From NCBI RefSeq assembly GCF_019093865.1, contig NZ_JABJXD010000006.1, positions 1 through 64,000 on the forward strand: a stretch of 64,000 bases of DNA. Direction: 5' to 3'. Below are positions 9,191 to 19,195 of this stretch, in pieces. The DNA is from Lentibacillus saliphilus (GTDB taxonomy: Bacteria > Bacillota > Bacilli > Bacillales > Amphibacillaceae). The notes beneath the pieces were generated by a model that was given only the letters and a program-made list of their open reading frames with translations, did not search any database and was not told the DNA's origin. Made by a program: the position numbers and the translations under genes. Position 1 is the stretch's first letter, and every line of letters begins with the position of its first letter.

Positions 9191-9191
9191 C

Positions 9192-9389
9192 TTATGAATT
9201 CTTCTTATTTTTTGCGTGTAGGTGGGTGCGTAGGAAGCGCAGTCCTATACCGATATCTAAGGCGGCGATGACAGCTAGAGCGATGGTCATCGCATTAAAG
9301 CGTTCGCCTGGTACTGTAAGGGCGAGGTAAAAGAAAAACGACCCTAGTATAAAATAAATTATCGTATTTGCTAATGGTGATATACGCAT
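9192..9389 (-). CDS. ydiK: Small membrane protein, YdiK family
   Basis: A 65-residue protein with two predicted membrane helices (about residues 5-22 and 32-50) and a basic C-terminus (RFLRTHLHAKNKKN). Size, topology and position next to ydiL and groES match B. subtilis YdiK, whose function is unknown. GGAGG lies 10 bases before the ATG, within the end of ydiL; the two genes are 6 bases apart and surely co-transcribed. Confidence 0.85.
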   Translation of the reverse strand: MRISPLANTIIYFILGSFFFYLALTVPGERFNAMTIALAVIAALDIGIGLRFLRTHLHAKNKKNS

Positions 9390-9395
9390 GTTTAA

Positions 9396-10109
9396 TCAGC
9401 CTCCAAAAATCATTTGCAGCTTTTCCATATTTTCCAGTTGCTTCTCCATATTTTCCAAAACACCAGACATCTGTAAAATAACCGAAATTGAGTTCAGCGT
9501 CATATGTACAATGATTGGCACAATAAGCCGCTTTGTTTTAACATAAAGAAAGGCAAATACAAAGCCCATCGCACTGTAAATTAAAATGTGCTCGATTTCA
9601 CCGTGAATCACGCCGAACACACCAGCGGAAATGAACGCTGCGATAATAAAATTAAAGCGTTTATACAGCGAGCCAAATACAATCTTTCGAAAAATAACTT
9701 CCTCTAAAATCGGTGCAATGATCGTCGGTACAATGAAAAAGAGTGGCACAAGCTCGATCATATCTATAATCATCATCGTATTCTCTGAGCCGGCTTCAAT
9801 ACCGAATACATACATCTCAATAGAAGCAGCAATCGCATTGGCCATATAAGCCATAAAGACACCGAGAATCGACCAAAGTACGATTTCCCCTTTTGAAGCG
9901 GCATTTCTTAGCGGTGCTTCACGCATGTAAGGCTTCATAATGAATCCAATGACAACCAGTCCAATCACAAAGCTGATTAAGCTCCAATAAACGATCGCCT
10001 CATTTTGTGTCAATGGTAGTGCAACATATAGCAACGGGGCAAACAGTAATCCCGAAAATTGCATAATGATATAGGCTAAAATGACGCCCCAGTATCGTCC
10101 TGTCAACAT
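9396..10109 (-). CDS. ydiL: CPBP-family intramembrane metalloprotease (YdiL)
   Basis: Membrane protein of 237 residues with about 7-8 hydrophobic segments carrying the CPBP/Rce1 motifs: EEVIFRK (the EExxxR first motif, near residue 140), FGVIHGE (FxxxH, second motif) and HMTLNS (third). Family members are glutamic-type intramembrane proteases; some process bacteriocins or membrane peptides, but the Bacillus substrate is unknown. A TTG at 10112 is in frame, but AAGGAGT is properly spaced for the ATG at 10109. C-terminal tail has a repeated LENMEKL pattern. Divergent from groESL. Confidence 0.9.
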   Translation of the reverse strand: MLTGRYWGVILAYIIMQFSGLLFAPLLYVALPLTQNEAIVYWSLISFVIGLVVIGFIMKPYMREAPLRNAASKGEIVLWSILGVFMAYMANAIAASIEMYVFGIEAGSENTMMIIDMIELVPLFFIVPTIIAPILEEVIFRKIVFGSLYKRFNFIIAAFISAGVFGVIHGEIEHILIYSAMGFVFAFLYVKTKRLIVPIIVHMTLNSISVILQMSGVLENMEKQLENMEKLQMIFGG

Positions 10110-10313
10110 CAACGACTCCTTCTAATTGGTATATAGTATATGCTTATGCAGCATATTGAGCGGGAATCAATTTATTTTTTCCATATGAACGTATTTTAGC
10201 ATAATCTTGTCCCATATAGTAATAGTATGGTTGGACAGGGAGGAAATAGGGTAAACTCAAAAGGGCGTTTGTTGTCGTGGTTTCCGCTCAAAAAAAATAT
10301 ATAAGTTTATCTC

Positions 10314-10380
10314 TTGCATTTTCCAGATGAATTATTTATTATATTAATTGGAATTAGCACTCACCGATGTCGAGTGCTAA
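10314..10380 (+). promoter_or_regulatory. groESL promoter with CIRCE operator
   Basis: Sigma-A promoter TTGCAT (10314-10319), 17 bp, TATTAT (10337-10342). The HrcA operator CIRCE follows at 10354-10380: TTAGCACTC, 9 bases, GAGTGCTAA, a perfect match. The operator sits at the transcription start, so groESL is expected to be repressed by HrcA and induced by heat shock. Confidence 0.97.
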
Positions 10381-10419
10381 CAAACTAAAAATCTGATGAG
10401 GAACTAAGGAGGTTTCGAC

Positions 10420-10704
10420 ATGATTAAACCACTAGGAGATCGTGTTGTCATCGAGCTTGTTGAACAAGAAGAAAAAACTGCAAGCGGCATCGTACTTCCC
10501 GATTCTGCAAAGGAAAAGCCGCAGGAAGGCCATGTTGTTGCGGTAGGTTCCGGCCGTGTAACAGACAACGGAGAAAAGATTGCGCTTGAGGTTAAAGAAG
10601 GAGATCAAATTATTTTCTCCAAGTTTGCCGGCACTGAAGTTAAATATGATGGTAAAGAATACTTGATTCTGCGTGAGAGCGATATTTTAGCAGTTATTGC
10701 TTAA
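10420..10704 (+). CDS. groES: Co-chaperonin GroES
   Basis: Cytosolic heptameric lid of the GroEL chamber. The 94-residue protein begins [11 protein letters not shown], has the mobile loop [18 protein letters not shown] (near 17-34) with the GroEL-binding IVL, and ends with [13 protein letters not shown]. Strong AAGGAGG ribosome site. First gene of the CIRCE-controlled operon; 65 bases separate it from groEL. Confidence 0.98.
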   Translation: MIKPLGDRVVIELVEQEEKTASGIVLPDSAKEKPQEGHVVAVGSGRVTDNGEKIALEVKEGDQIIFSKFAGTEVKYDGKEYLILRESDILAVIA

Positions 10705-10754
10705 TCGCTAACCGGTGCAGAACAGAATACACATACTTAAACTAAACATTTTAA

Positions 10755-12401
<1,647 letters not shown>

Positions 12402-12478
12402 TACCGCCCCCCAACCCTTGATATATAAGGGCTTGTATGTGAGATTAGAGTGATTTTCTAAACTTTGTATATTATTGT

Positions 12479-12520
12479 AGGCTTCTCATAAGTTGTCCAA
12501 ACTTTTGAGAAGCCTCTTTT
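12479..12520 (+). terminator. Intrinsic terminator after groEL
   Basis: Stem AGGCTTCTCA (12479-12488) with TGAGAAGCCT and an extended inner pairing AAGT/ACTT, followed by CTTTTTAAAT. Confidence 0.85.
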
Positions 12521-13124
12521 TAAATCTTTTTAAATTTCTTTTTATATGCAGATAGATATTGTTTATTTTACGGAATAATTTAATTTTGACGGGATTATTG
12601 AAATGGAATCAGAAGGGATGAGCGTAATTGAACTACAGGGTATTCTGGCTGCTTCTTTTTATCCAGGGTTTGTAAAAAACGCTAATTCCTTTTTTATCTA
12701 CAAAACAGATGTTTATTATAACTGAAAATTACGTCATTATGTAACGCTAGTGAACAACCAATATATAATATTACATATATAGAAAAGGTAAAAAAACAAG
12801 AAGACTTGTTTATTCTAAACATTCTTCTTGTTTTTTTGTAGAAATAAATAATAAATAATGAAAGAGAACGAGGAAGTTATTTGTAATGTTAGCAATTATG
12901 AGTGACTTATGATAAGTGTTTTTTAGGAATAATTGAAAGGACAATACTACTTTATTAATTTAGGTTTGTCTTTTGGGTAAAGATTTGGGAGCCGATGAAG
13001 CTAAATTTATAATAATACGATACTAGTATAATTAAATAAAAGATTAAAATGTCGATAAAAAAGTAAATAATCTTTTTGTAATGTGTATAACTGACTTATA
13101 TAAAGTCTAATAGGGGGAAAAACT
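12521..13124. other. AT-rich intergenic stretch opening an accessory region
   Basis: No convincing gene. A 40-codon frame (12603-12725, starting MESEGMSVIE and ending TDVYYN) lacks a ribosome site and may be a gene remnant. A perfect terminator-like hairpin without an attached gene lies at 12791-12836 (AAAAAACAAGAAGA / TCTTCTTGTTTTTT), another sign of a lost gene. Base composition falls sharply compared with groESL. Confidence 0.5.
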
Positions 13125-13790
13125 TTGAGATTTTTATTTTATGTACTTTTAAATGCTATACTAATTTCTTTATCAGTAGTTGTTTACATGGAGTCTAAAG
13201 AGGGTGAGTTCCAGCATCTGATTGCAATTTGTATTTCTGTTATTGTTATTAACCTAATAATAGTTTTAGGAGATATCATACTAAATAAATTTGTCTTTAG
13301 TATTATTATGAAATACGATGAAAAGAGAAGAAAGAAAAAATATAGTCTGTATAATTGGGTAGGGGAATTAGGGCAAGACATATATTTGTATGAGGAACTA
13401 AATAAGGTTAAAGAAATAACTAATAATTCTATTAAACAGAACTTCGATTCAATTAAATTTTTATTGAAGGAAAAGTACCCTAATAAAAAGGAATTAAACG
13501 AATATAAAATTATACTTGAAGCAAGAGAAAAAAGTGAGCATGTTAAAACTTTAAAAGGTGTAGCGCAAGCATTTCTTATAGCGGGTTCATCTCCATTATT
13601 AATAAACGTTACTACAGGTGATATTGATAATGTTATCAATTTATTAAGAAATCTTTTTGTTTTTGTTATAACCTGGTTTGGTTTCCTTTTTATAATTAGG
13701 GATTTAAATCATCAAATGGACCGTAATATACTTTTGCTTAAATTGGTTAATATTTGTTTAGAAGAATACGATAGAGATAGAACTGCTTAA
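13125..13790 (+). CDS. Hypothetical membrane protein, four helices
   Basis: I do not recognise a family. The 221-residue protein has hydrophobic segments near residues 1-22, 30-52, about 143-160 and 175-195, with a central soluble stretch (about 60-140) rich in Lys, Glu and Asn that looks alpha-helical. The start is TTG, preceded by AGGGGGA at good spacing. Codon and base use are AT-rich (many AAA, ATA, TTA), unlike the flanking core genes, which suggests acquisition by transfer. It is followed at once by a decayed IS3-family element. No neighbour gives a function. Confidence 0.6.
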   Translation: MRFLFYVLLNAILISLSVVVYMESKEGEFQHLIAICISVIVINLIIVLGDIILNKFVFSIIMKYDEKRRKKKYSLYNWVGELGQDIYLYEELNKVKEITNNSIKQNFDSIKFLLKEKYPNKKELNEYKIILEAREKSEHVKTLKGVAQAFLIAGSSPLLINVTTGDIDNVINLLRNLFVFVITWFGFLFIIRDLNHQMDRNILLLKLVNICLEEYDRDRTA

Positions 13791-13796
13791 AACAAG

Positions 13797-14405
13797 GTCT
13801 GCCGTCTTACACGCACCAGTACTATGGACAATGATTACACGATTGATGACGCTTTGACTCGTTTTTCACTGGGCCTCATTACAGGTCCATTTCGTTCATT
13901 AATCGACCAATTCGACTCTGATAACTGGGCTAATTCTTTCTTTATTTTACGTGTTCCATAGTTATTACGGCTCTCTTTAAAAATGCGGGCAATTTCCTTT
14001 GAAAGCTCTTTATCTTCCTCTTCCTGTGCACTTTTACATGTTAAATAGTCATGATAGTAATACGTACTTTTGGGGATATTGAAGACGTCGCACATTGCTG
14101 AAACCGAATATTTGTGAGCAATATCGAATCACATCTATTTATGTTCTATGATCAGCGCAGCTTGCTTTACAATATCGTTCTTCATAAGTAAACCTTGATT
14201 TTCTTTGGAGAGGCGAATCAATTCATTTTGCTATTATGAGCGATTTTCCCTTCGCAGCGGAGGAGCCTGTTCACGATGATTCTTAATCCAGCGATCTAAA
14301 GCAAATGGAGTAATATCATATTCTCTAGCAATATCTGCACGTGATTGATTTTGGATTACCGTAATATTGTTAGTTGGCAGTTCGATAAGCACTTTATTAG
14401 CTCAC
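13797..14405 (-). pseudogene. Decayed IS3-family insertion sequence (orfA and orfB remnants)
   Basis: Reading on the minus strand, an OrfA-like helix-turn-helix remnant (QSRADIAREYDITPFALDRWIKNH in pieces: DIAREYDIT, ALDRWIKNH) is followed by a leucine-zipper-like segment (NELIRLSKENQ, MKNDIVKQAALI), interrupted by several stops. Then an OrfB N-terminus runs from 14095: PKSTYYYHDYL and NNYGTRKIKKELA, typical of IS3/IS150-group transposases. A frameshift near 13915 shifts to a frame reading RIGRLMNEMDL and then stop. The DDE catalytic core is missing. The element is inactive and truncated; I could not define its terminal inverted repeats. Confidence 0.8.
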
Positions 14406-14630
14406 TTAATCCATTTTCAAAAAAACTGGTATGATGGGCGGGCGGTTTGCTGAATCTATTAAGACAATGTCCTGGAAATATGTAAAAAATCAGATGTTAA
14501 TTGGACTGGTGGAGTGTAATTTTTACTGATGTCGTGGCTTCGTATTTAATTAAGAGGAAACTGGTGCTTTACAAAAATATAAAGGTAGTGTTGAATTAAA
14601 TGTGAAGAAAGTGGAATAAGGAGGAAACCA
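14406..14630 (+). other. Possible truncated coding remnant before the DUF6161-like gene
   Basis: The plus strand holds short open stretches without a start, one ending GALQKYKGSVELNVKKVE and stop at about 14619, five bases before the ribosome site of the next gene. This could be the 3' end of a gene whose front was lost when the neighbouring IS decayed. Low certainty. Confidence 0.3.
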
Positions 14631-15857
14631 ATGACTCAGGCAGTTGATGAAAGTAAGAAGGTTTTTTCAAAGGAAACAAAAGATTACTTTAAAAGTTTTG
14701 AACTTACGTTCACCTTATATCCTGATAATCAAACAAAGTCATATAAATCGCTCGATCATTTTTATTCTTTTATACAGAACGAGGTTGACTTTTGGAGAAA
14801 ATGCACAACAGGAAAACCTAGTGCAATTCGTTCACACTTTGTCAAAATACTAAATTGGTTGGACCAAATATATAATTATAATTTTCAAAATCAAGATAGT
14901 GCGATTAAGAATAACATGAGACAAGTAATAAATAACATTAAAGCAAATCGTTATCCCTGTGTTTTTTCAATAACGTCGAGAGCAAAGTTTATTAAGGAAC
15001 AGTATGAAATACATCCACAATTTGCAGAATCAGCGTGTGAATATCTTTTAAATATCAGCGGAAATTCCACCTTACAATTAAATATGAATGATAAGTATAT
15101 CTTTAAGGGGCTAATTGATTCATACTTGTATGAATATCCTCAAACTACTAAAAGTATTTTTAAAAATGAGCAGGAGTCGCTTTATCATTTAAAAACAGAT
15201 TACAACGATTCTCTAAATAAACTTGATAACGAGTACTATGAAAAGATGAAATATTTAGATGGTAACACTTCGAAATACCAGAGTGACTTAATCACATGGA
15301 AAGAGGACTTGCAAAATACAACAGAATCCTTTGTGGAAGATAAAGAATTAGAACTTGAAAACTTAGTTAGTTTATATGAAGAGAAATTGAAGTTAGAAGG
15401 CCCGGCAAAATATTGGGAGGAAACAAAAGACCAATATAAAAAAATTGGAAAGCGTTGGATGATAACGGCCGTATCTATTTCAATATCATTCATCACTTTT
15501 CTTACTATATTGCTTTTGAAACTCACTATAAATGATACGGAACTAAATTTAAATTCTATTAAAATGATGTTTATCTTAACGGTTATTATTTCTATTGGTA
15601 TTTTTGTAATTAATTTTTTCATAAGACTGTCAACAAGTGCTTATCATTTGTCTCGTGATGCGCATGAAAGACATCAACTAGCTTATGTTTATCTAGCGTT
15701 ACTAAAGGACAAGAGTGTGGAAGAATCCGATCGTTCAATCGTGCTCCAATCACTCTTTAGCAGAGCAGATACAGGATTACTTAAAGGAGAATCTAGTCCA
15801 TCTCTACCAGATGGTTTATTGGGGCAAGCACTTAAAAATATGAATACTAAACAATAG
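14631..15857 (+). CDS. Two-helix membrane protein with coiled coil, DUF6161-like
   Basis: A 408-residue protein: a soluble N-terminal domain (about 1-185), a charged coiled coil (about 185-260), two membrane helices (about 277-300 and 310-335), and a conserved-looking C-terminal cytosolic domain. The latter reads AYHLSRDAHERHQL, YVYLALLKD, ESDRSIVLQSLFSRADTGLLKG, which resembles from memory the family catalogued as DUF6161 (HLxxDAxER ... YLAL ... DRxIVLxALFR). No function is established for that family. Ribosome site AAGGAGG. AT-rich composition and the adjacent IS remnant point to horizontal origin. A defence role is possible only by location; nothing catalytic is visible. Confidence 0.65.
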   Translation: MTQAVDESKKVFSKETKDYFKSFELTFTLYPDNQTKSYKSLDHFYSFIQNEVDFWRKCTTGKPSAIRSHFVKILNWLDQIYNYNFQNQDSAIKNNMRQVINNIKANRYPCVFSITSRAKFIKEQYEIHPQFAESACEYLLNISGNSTLQLNMNDKYIFKGLIDSYLYEYPQTTKSIFKNEQESLYHLKTDYNDSLNKLDNEYYEKMKYLDGNTSKYQSDLITWKEDLQNTTESFVEDKELELENLVSLYEEKLKLEGPAKYWEETKDQYKKIGKRWMITAVSISISFITFLTILLLKLTINDTELNLNSIKMMFILTVIISIGIFVINFFIRLSTSAYHLSRDAHERHQLAYVYLALLKDKSVEESDRSIVLQSLFSRADTGLLKGESSPSLPDGLLGQALKNMNTKQ

Positions 15858-15894
15858 CAATATGGGTATTATGATGCTAAATAAGGTGGACAGA

Positions 15895-15932
15895 CGAAAA
15901 GACCTCTAGTTTTAGGTCTTTTCGGTTTTTTG
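15895..15932 (+). terminator. Intrinsic terminator after DUF6161-like gene
   Basis: Perfect 11-bp stem CGAAAAGACCT / AGGTCTTTTCG with an 8-base loop and GTTTTTTG tail. Confidence 0.9.
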
Positions 15933-16900
15933 TTATATTTTAGGTGATTCCTTTTTAAGTCAATATATAGGAACTATCTTCGTCAAAATGTAGGTGTCAT
16001 ACTTAAACGAAATATCTCTTATTATTAAGTCTTAAAGTGAACAGAATGAAAGTTGTTTAAAGTTAATTGTTCCTTCCTATGTTCTTCTAATAAAACAACT
16101 CATTTTAAACGTTGACACTCCAAAAATAACAAAATGCATCTCAAATACGTCTTCGTTATAATTTAAAGCCCTTTTTTATTTTTAATACTAAAAGCAGCCT
16201 AATGTTATTGGAATATCAGTATATTGATTGGGAGGATCTTATGAAAAAAGTACTGTAAAACCATTCTTCTTCCGTTATTTCATCTTTGTAATAGTAAGGT
16301 AGATATTATACGCATTATCATAGGAGTCAATATAGTTTTAAGGCTCAAAAAAAAATGATGAAATCGGCTGGGATTATAGGCAATTTATACCCCGAAATAA
16401 TATAACCCGTTCAGACATAGATAAGATGATCGACATAAAAAGCGAATAGGTGACCTTAAAGAATCTTTAACACTAAAAGAGAAGCAAAACAATTATTGAT
16501 GGCGCGATTAAACATATGACAATTTTTAACAAGATACCCTTAAAAGAAATTAACGTTTAAGGTGTTTTATTATGTCCACATATACCAACAAATACAAACT
16601 TGGCATCAAACAATGTATAGCCAATCGGTTCGTGGGCACTACTAAAATATAAGCTTCAGTATAAAGAGCATCGAGGAATGCACCTAGCGCGATCGCCACT
16701 TCTGAACGAGAATATGTGAACGTTTATCGAAAGATCTGTTGCTGAACTCGCGCGCATTTTTAGAAAAAAATTACTGAAAGCGTAGTCTAAACGAGGAAAG
16801 CCTGTTATAATTGGCACCTACAGTAATCACAGGAGTGGTTACCAACTCACCTTCCTCAGCAAAAAACAAGTAGTAAAGCCTGGGTATAACTCGGATGCGA
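15933..16900. other. About 1 kb of decayed, gene-free DNA
   Basis: No intact gene. A plausible start with ribosome site (GGGAGGATCTT ATG at 16240) runs only five codons; shifting frame gives KPFFFRYFIFVIVR, a basic-then-hydrophobic stretch like a membrane protein N-terminus, then stop. Around 16400-16550 further fragments appear (SDIDKMIDIKSE, KESLTLKEKQNN) broken by stops and shifts. On the minus strand near 16640-16720 a fragment reads RSEVAIALGAFLDALY, vaguely S-layer-homology-like, but too short to call. This looks like one or more pseudogenes in advanced decay. Confidence 0.5.
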
Positions 16901-16952
16901 GCTAAACCAAGACATCACTTGCTCAAAAGTGAGCTAGGTTTAGCGGGTTTTT
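16901..16952 (+). terminator. Terminator-like nested hairpin upstream of the RidA gene
   Basis: Outer stem GCTAAACC (16901-16908) / GGTTTAGC (16937-16944) encloses TCACTT/AAGTGA; GGGTTTTT follows. It would insulate the RidA gene from the decayed region, or act as a leader attenuator, since the gene starts 49 bases later. Confidence 0.55.
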
Positions 16953-17000
16953 GCGGTGTGGAATTTGGGTTAATAAATTCATCTAGTAAGGGAGACTATC

Positions 17001-18272
17001 ATGAGCGGCTATAACACAGTATTAGGAAGAAATACGGAAAATGCACCAAACGAAAACGGTCTATATTCACAGACTGTAGCTTTCTCTCACTACAATAATC
17101 TTTCAGCTCAATTACCAATTGAACCGAAATCGGGCAAGTTGGTAGCTGGTGGAATAAAGGAGCAGGCTGAACAGTGCTTTAAAAATATTAAGGCGATTTT
17201 AGACAGCATCGATCATGTTATGAATGATGTTGTTCGGATCACTGTATTCGTTACGGATATTAAAGACGTTGACGCTGTAGACGAGGTTTATAAGTCATTC
17301 TTTACAACTTATGTTCCTACACGTACGGTAGTCGCAGTGGCAGCTTTACCAATGGATGCTTTGGTACAAGTTGAAGCACTTGTTTCAAATGGTGAAGGTA
17401 CAATTCCAAACGCGCCACAAGCAGGCGATCTCATTAAGCTTACAAATAACACAGCAAATGCACCAACATGTGCTCTATCTACACAAACTGTGTCATTTTC
17501 TCATTACAATAATCTTTCAGCTCAATTACCAATTGACCCTAAAACAGGCAGACTGGTAGCTGGCGGTGTAAAAGAGCAAGCTGGACAGTGCTTAAAAAAT
17601 ATTAAGGCCATTTTAGAAAGCATCGACGTTCCATTTGACGATATTGTTAAAATCAACGTCTTCCTTAAGGACCTATCCGATATCGATGCCGTAAATGAAG
17701 TTTATACAACATTTTTCCCAGACTCAGCTATCGCTAGAACTGTAGCCTATGTCCCTGCACGGACAACGGTTGAAGCTTCAGCTTTACCGATGGATGCTTT
17801 AGTCCAAATTGAAGCAGTCGTTTCACACGGAGATGGTACACCGCCACAAGCTGTTGAAGACAGACATGGACTTGTTATCTGGGCAAACAACACTGACGAC
17901 GCACCAAAGGATTCACTATCTACACAAACTGTAGCATTTTCTCATTATAACCACCTTTCAGCTCAATTACCTTTGGATCCAAAAACGGGTGAAATGGTAG
18001 CTGGCGGTGTAAAAGAGCAGGCTGAACAGTGCTTGAAAAACATCAAGGCAATTGTAGAAAGCATCGACCACGTTATGGAAGATGTTGTTAAAGTAAATAT
18101 CTTCGTTAAAAACATCGCAGATATGGATGCTGTAGATGAAGCTTACAAAACATTCTTCCCAGGCGGCGTTCCTGCGCGGAGAACAGTTGGCGTATCAGCT
18201 TTACCTAAAGATGCTTTAATCCAAATTGATGCAGTTGTAGGAAACGCTGAAGGAACACCTCCTAAAGCATAA
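17001..18272 (+). CDS. Triple-domain RidA (YjgF/YER057c/UK114) family protein
   Basis: RidA proteins hydrolyse reactive enamine/imine intermediates and are normally about 130 residues, acting as trimers. This 423-residue protein has three RidA units in one chain: about 21-134, 158-280 and 305-419. Each repeats SHYNxLSAQLP, PKxGxxVAGGxKEQA, QCxKNIKAI, VDEVY-type and a P-T/A-R motif; the catalytic Arg is at 108, 254 and 393. Units 2 and 3 lack the N-terminal Tyr present in unit 1 (LYSQ versus LSTQ), and unit 3 has Asp410 where the others have Glu (QVEA, QIEA, QIDA). Unit 2 holds an insert (about 241-251, ending IARTVAYV) before PAR. Units 1 and 2 share a 32-base identical stretch (17091-17122, 17505-17536), so duplication is recent. 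Ribosome site AAGGGAG. Confidence 0.9.
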   Translation: MSGYNTVLGRNTENAPNENGLYSQTVAFSHYNNLSAQLPIEPKSGKLVAGGIKEQAEQCFKNIKAILDSIDHVMNDVVRITVFVTDIKDVDAVDEVYKSFFTTYVPTRTVVAVAALPMDALVQVEALVSNGEGTIPNAPQAGDLIKLTNNTANAPTCALSTQTVSFSHYNNLSAQLPIDPKTGRLVAGGVKEQAGQCLKNIKAILESIDVPFDDIVKINVFLKDLSDIDAVNEVYTTFFPDSAIARTVAYVPARTTVEASALPMDALVQIEAVVSHGDGTPPQAVEDRHGLVIWANNTDDAPKDSLSTQTVAFSHYNHLSAQLPLDPKTGEMVAGGVKEQAEQCLKNIKAIVESIDHVMEDVVKVNIFVKNIADMDAVDEAYKTFFPGGVPARRTVGVSALPKDALIQIDAVVGNAEGTPPKA

Positions 18273-18308
18273 TAAGTTATTGTAACTGCTTATATTGAAG
18301 ACATAAAA

Positions 18309-18351
18309 GAAAGCTTTTCATGAGTTCATTGAACTTTTGAGAAGCTTTTTT
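18309..18351 (+). terminator. Intrinsic terminator after the RidA gene
   Basis: AAAGCTT...GAGTTC pairs with GAACTT...AAGCTTTT around an ATTG loop, followed by a T run. Confidence 0.8.
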
Positions 18352-18468
18352 GTTTATTGCTTTAGAATATATGATTACTGAATTCAGTGAATGACTGTCC
18401 GGTTAAAAATGTTTTTTGTTTGGAAAGTAGGAGTGTCAGACGAATTATTAAAAAAGTTTTGCGAAACA

Positions 18469-18496
18469 TTGATACTTTTTTTTTTTTTGATAAAAT
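18469..18496 (+). promoter_or_regulatory. Candidate sigma-A promoter with a T tract spacer
   Basis: TTGATA (18469-18474), 16 bp that include a run of 14 T, then TAAAAT (18491-18496). The homopolymer spacer could vary in length by slippage and change promoter strength. The membrane protein at 18559 starts about 60 bases downstream. Confidence 0.5.
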
Positions 18497-18558
18497 TAAA
18501 GTGATTTAGAAACTTGATGCTTTCTAAATTGTATGAATATATCGAAGGAGGTTTTACT

Positions 18559-18966
18559 ATTCAAAAAAAGATCTTAGGTGCTTCAGCAGTGATTTTAGGA
18601 ATGATCATTTTACTTTTTTTATTGGTTGGGGACTACTATGACCTTCAAAAAGAGTTAGAAAGAGCATCAGCAGAAATGAATCCCCTATTCATATTAATGT
18701 CTTTGTGGGCGTTCTTATTCGGTGTATTGATGGAATGGAAAGGTTTAAGTTACCTTTTGAAAGGACAGTTTAAGTTTAACTGGAAGCTTCTTATTCCAAC
18801 AGTGATATTGTCTGTTTTTGTTTTTATACCGAATAGCTATTGGGTGAAATGGTATGGGGTATCACAGGATTTTTACCCTAACATCTTCTTTTTACCTGAA
18901 ACACATATGATTTTAGCCGTTTTAGCCGGAACGATGTTGGTTCGCTCTTTTACAGACAATAAGTAA
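18559..18966 (+). CDS. Hypothetical membrane protein, probable ATT start
   Basis: I do not recognise a family. The protein (about 136 residues from 18559) has four hydrophobic segments, near residues 7-25, 45-62, 74-92 and 108-128, and ends SFTDNK. The only good ribosome site, AAGGAGG at 18545-18551, sits 7 bases before an in-frame ATT (18559). ATG and TTG codons at 18517 and 18514 are in frame but have no ribosome site and would place the AAGGAGG inside the gene. ATT initiation is rare (known for infC). An unnoticed later start (ATG at about 18601) would remove most of helix 1. Confidence 0.6.
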   Translation: MQKKILGASAVILGMIILLFLLVGDYYDLQKELERASAEMNPLFILMSLWAFLFGVLMEWKGLSYLLKGQFKFNWKLLIPTVILSVFVFIPNSYWVKWYGVSQDFYPNIFFLPETHMILAVLAGTMLVRSFTDNK

Positions 18967-19056
18967 AGCACTATCTTCATAAATATCTTTCCACATACGT
19001 TATTATTTTGGGAGATACGTTTTAAAGTTTGCTACGATGATAAAACACACTTCAAG

Positions 19057-19078
19057 CTGAGGACGCTCTTCAGTTTTT
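19057..19078 (+). terminator. Intrinsic terminator after membrane protein gene
   Basis: CTGAGGA / TCTTCAG stem with one wobble pair, three-base loop and TTTTT tail. Confidence 0.7.
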
Positions 19079-19137
19079 ATATTTTTTTCCTATGAAAATC
19101 CGTTTTTAACATAACAGTGAACACCGTCTTATAAGTT

Positions 19138-19176
19138 GATTCACACAGGCATGACGTTAATAAACCTGTGTGAATC
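19138..19176. repeat. Perfect 12-bp inverted repeat downstream of a small minus-strand gene
   Basis: GATTCACACAGG (19138-19149) and CCTGTGTGAATC (19165-19176) are perfect complements with a 15-base loop. No T run follows on either strand, so it is an RNA-stabilising hairpin or weak terminator for the 43-residue gene that ends at 19196. Confidence 0.6.
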
Positions 19177-19195
19177 GCTAATCGAAGAGGACTTA

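Noticed and set aside
16640-16720. S-layer-homology-like fragment on the minus strand
   Set aside because: Only about 16 residues resemble the motif, flanked by stops; too short to support.
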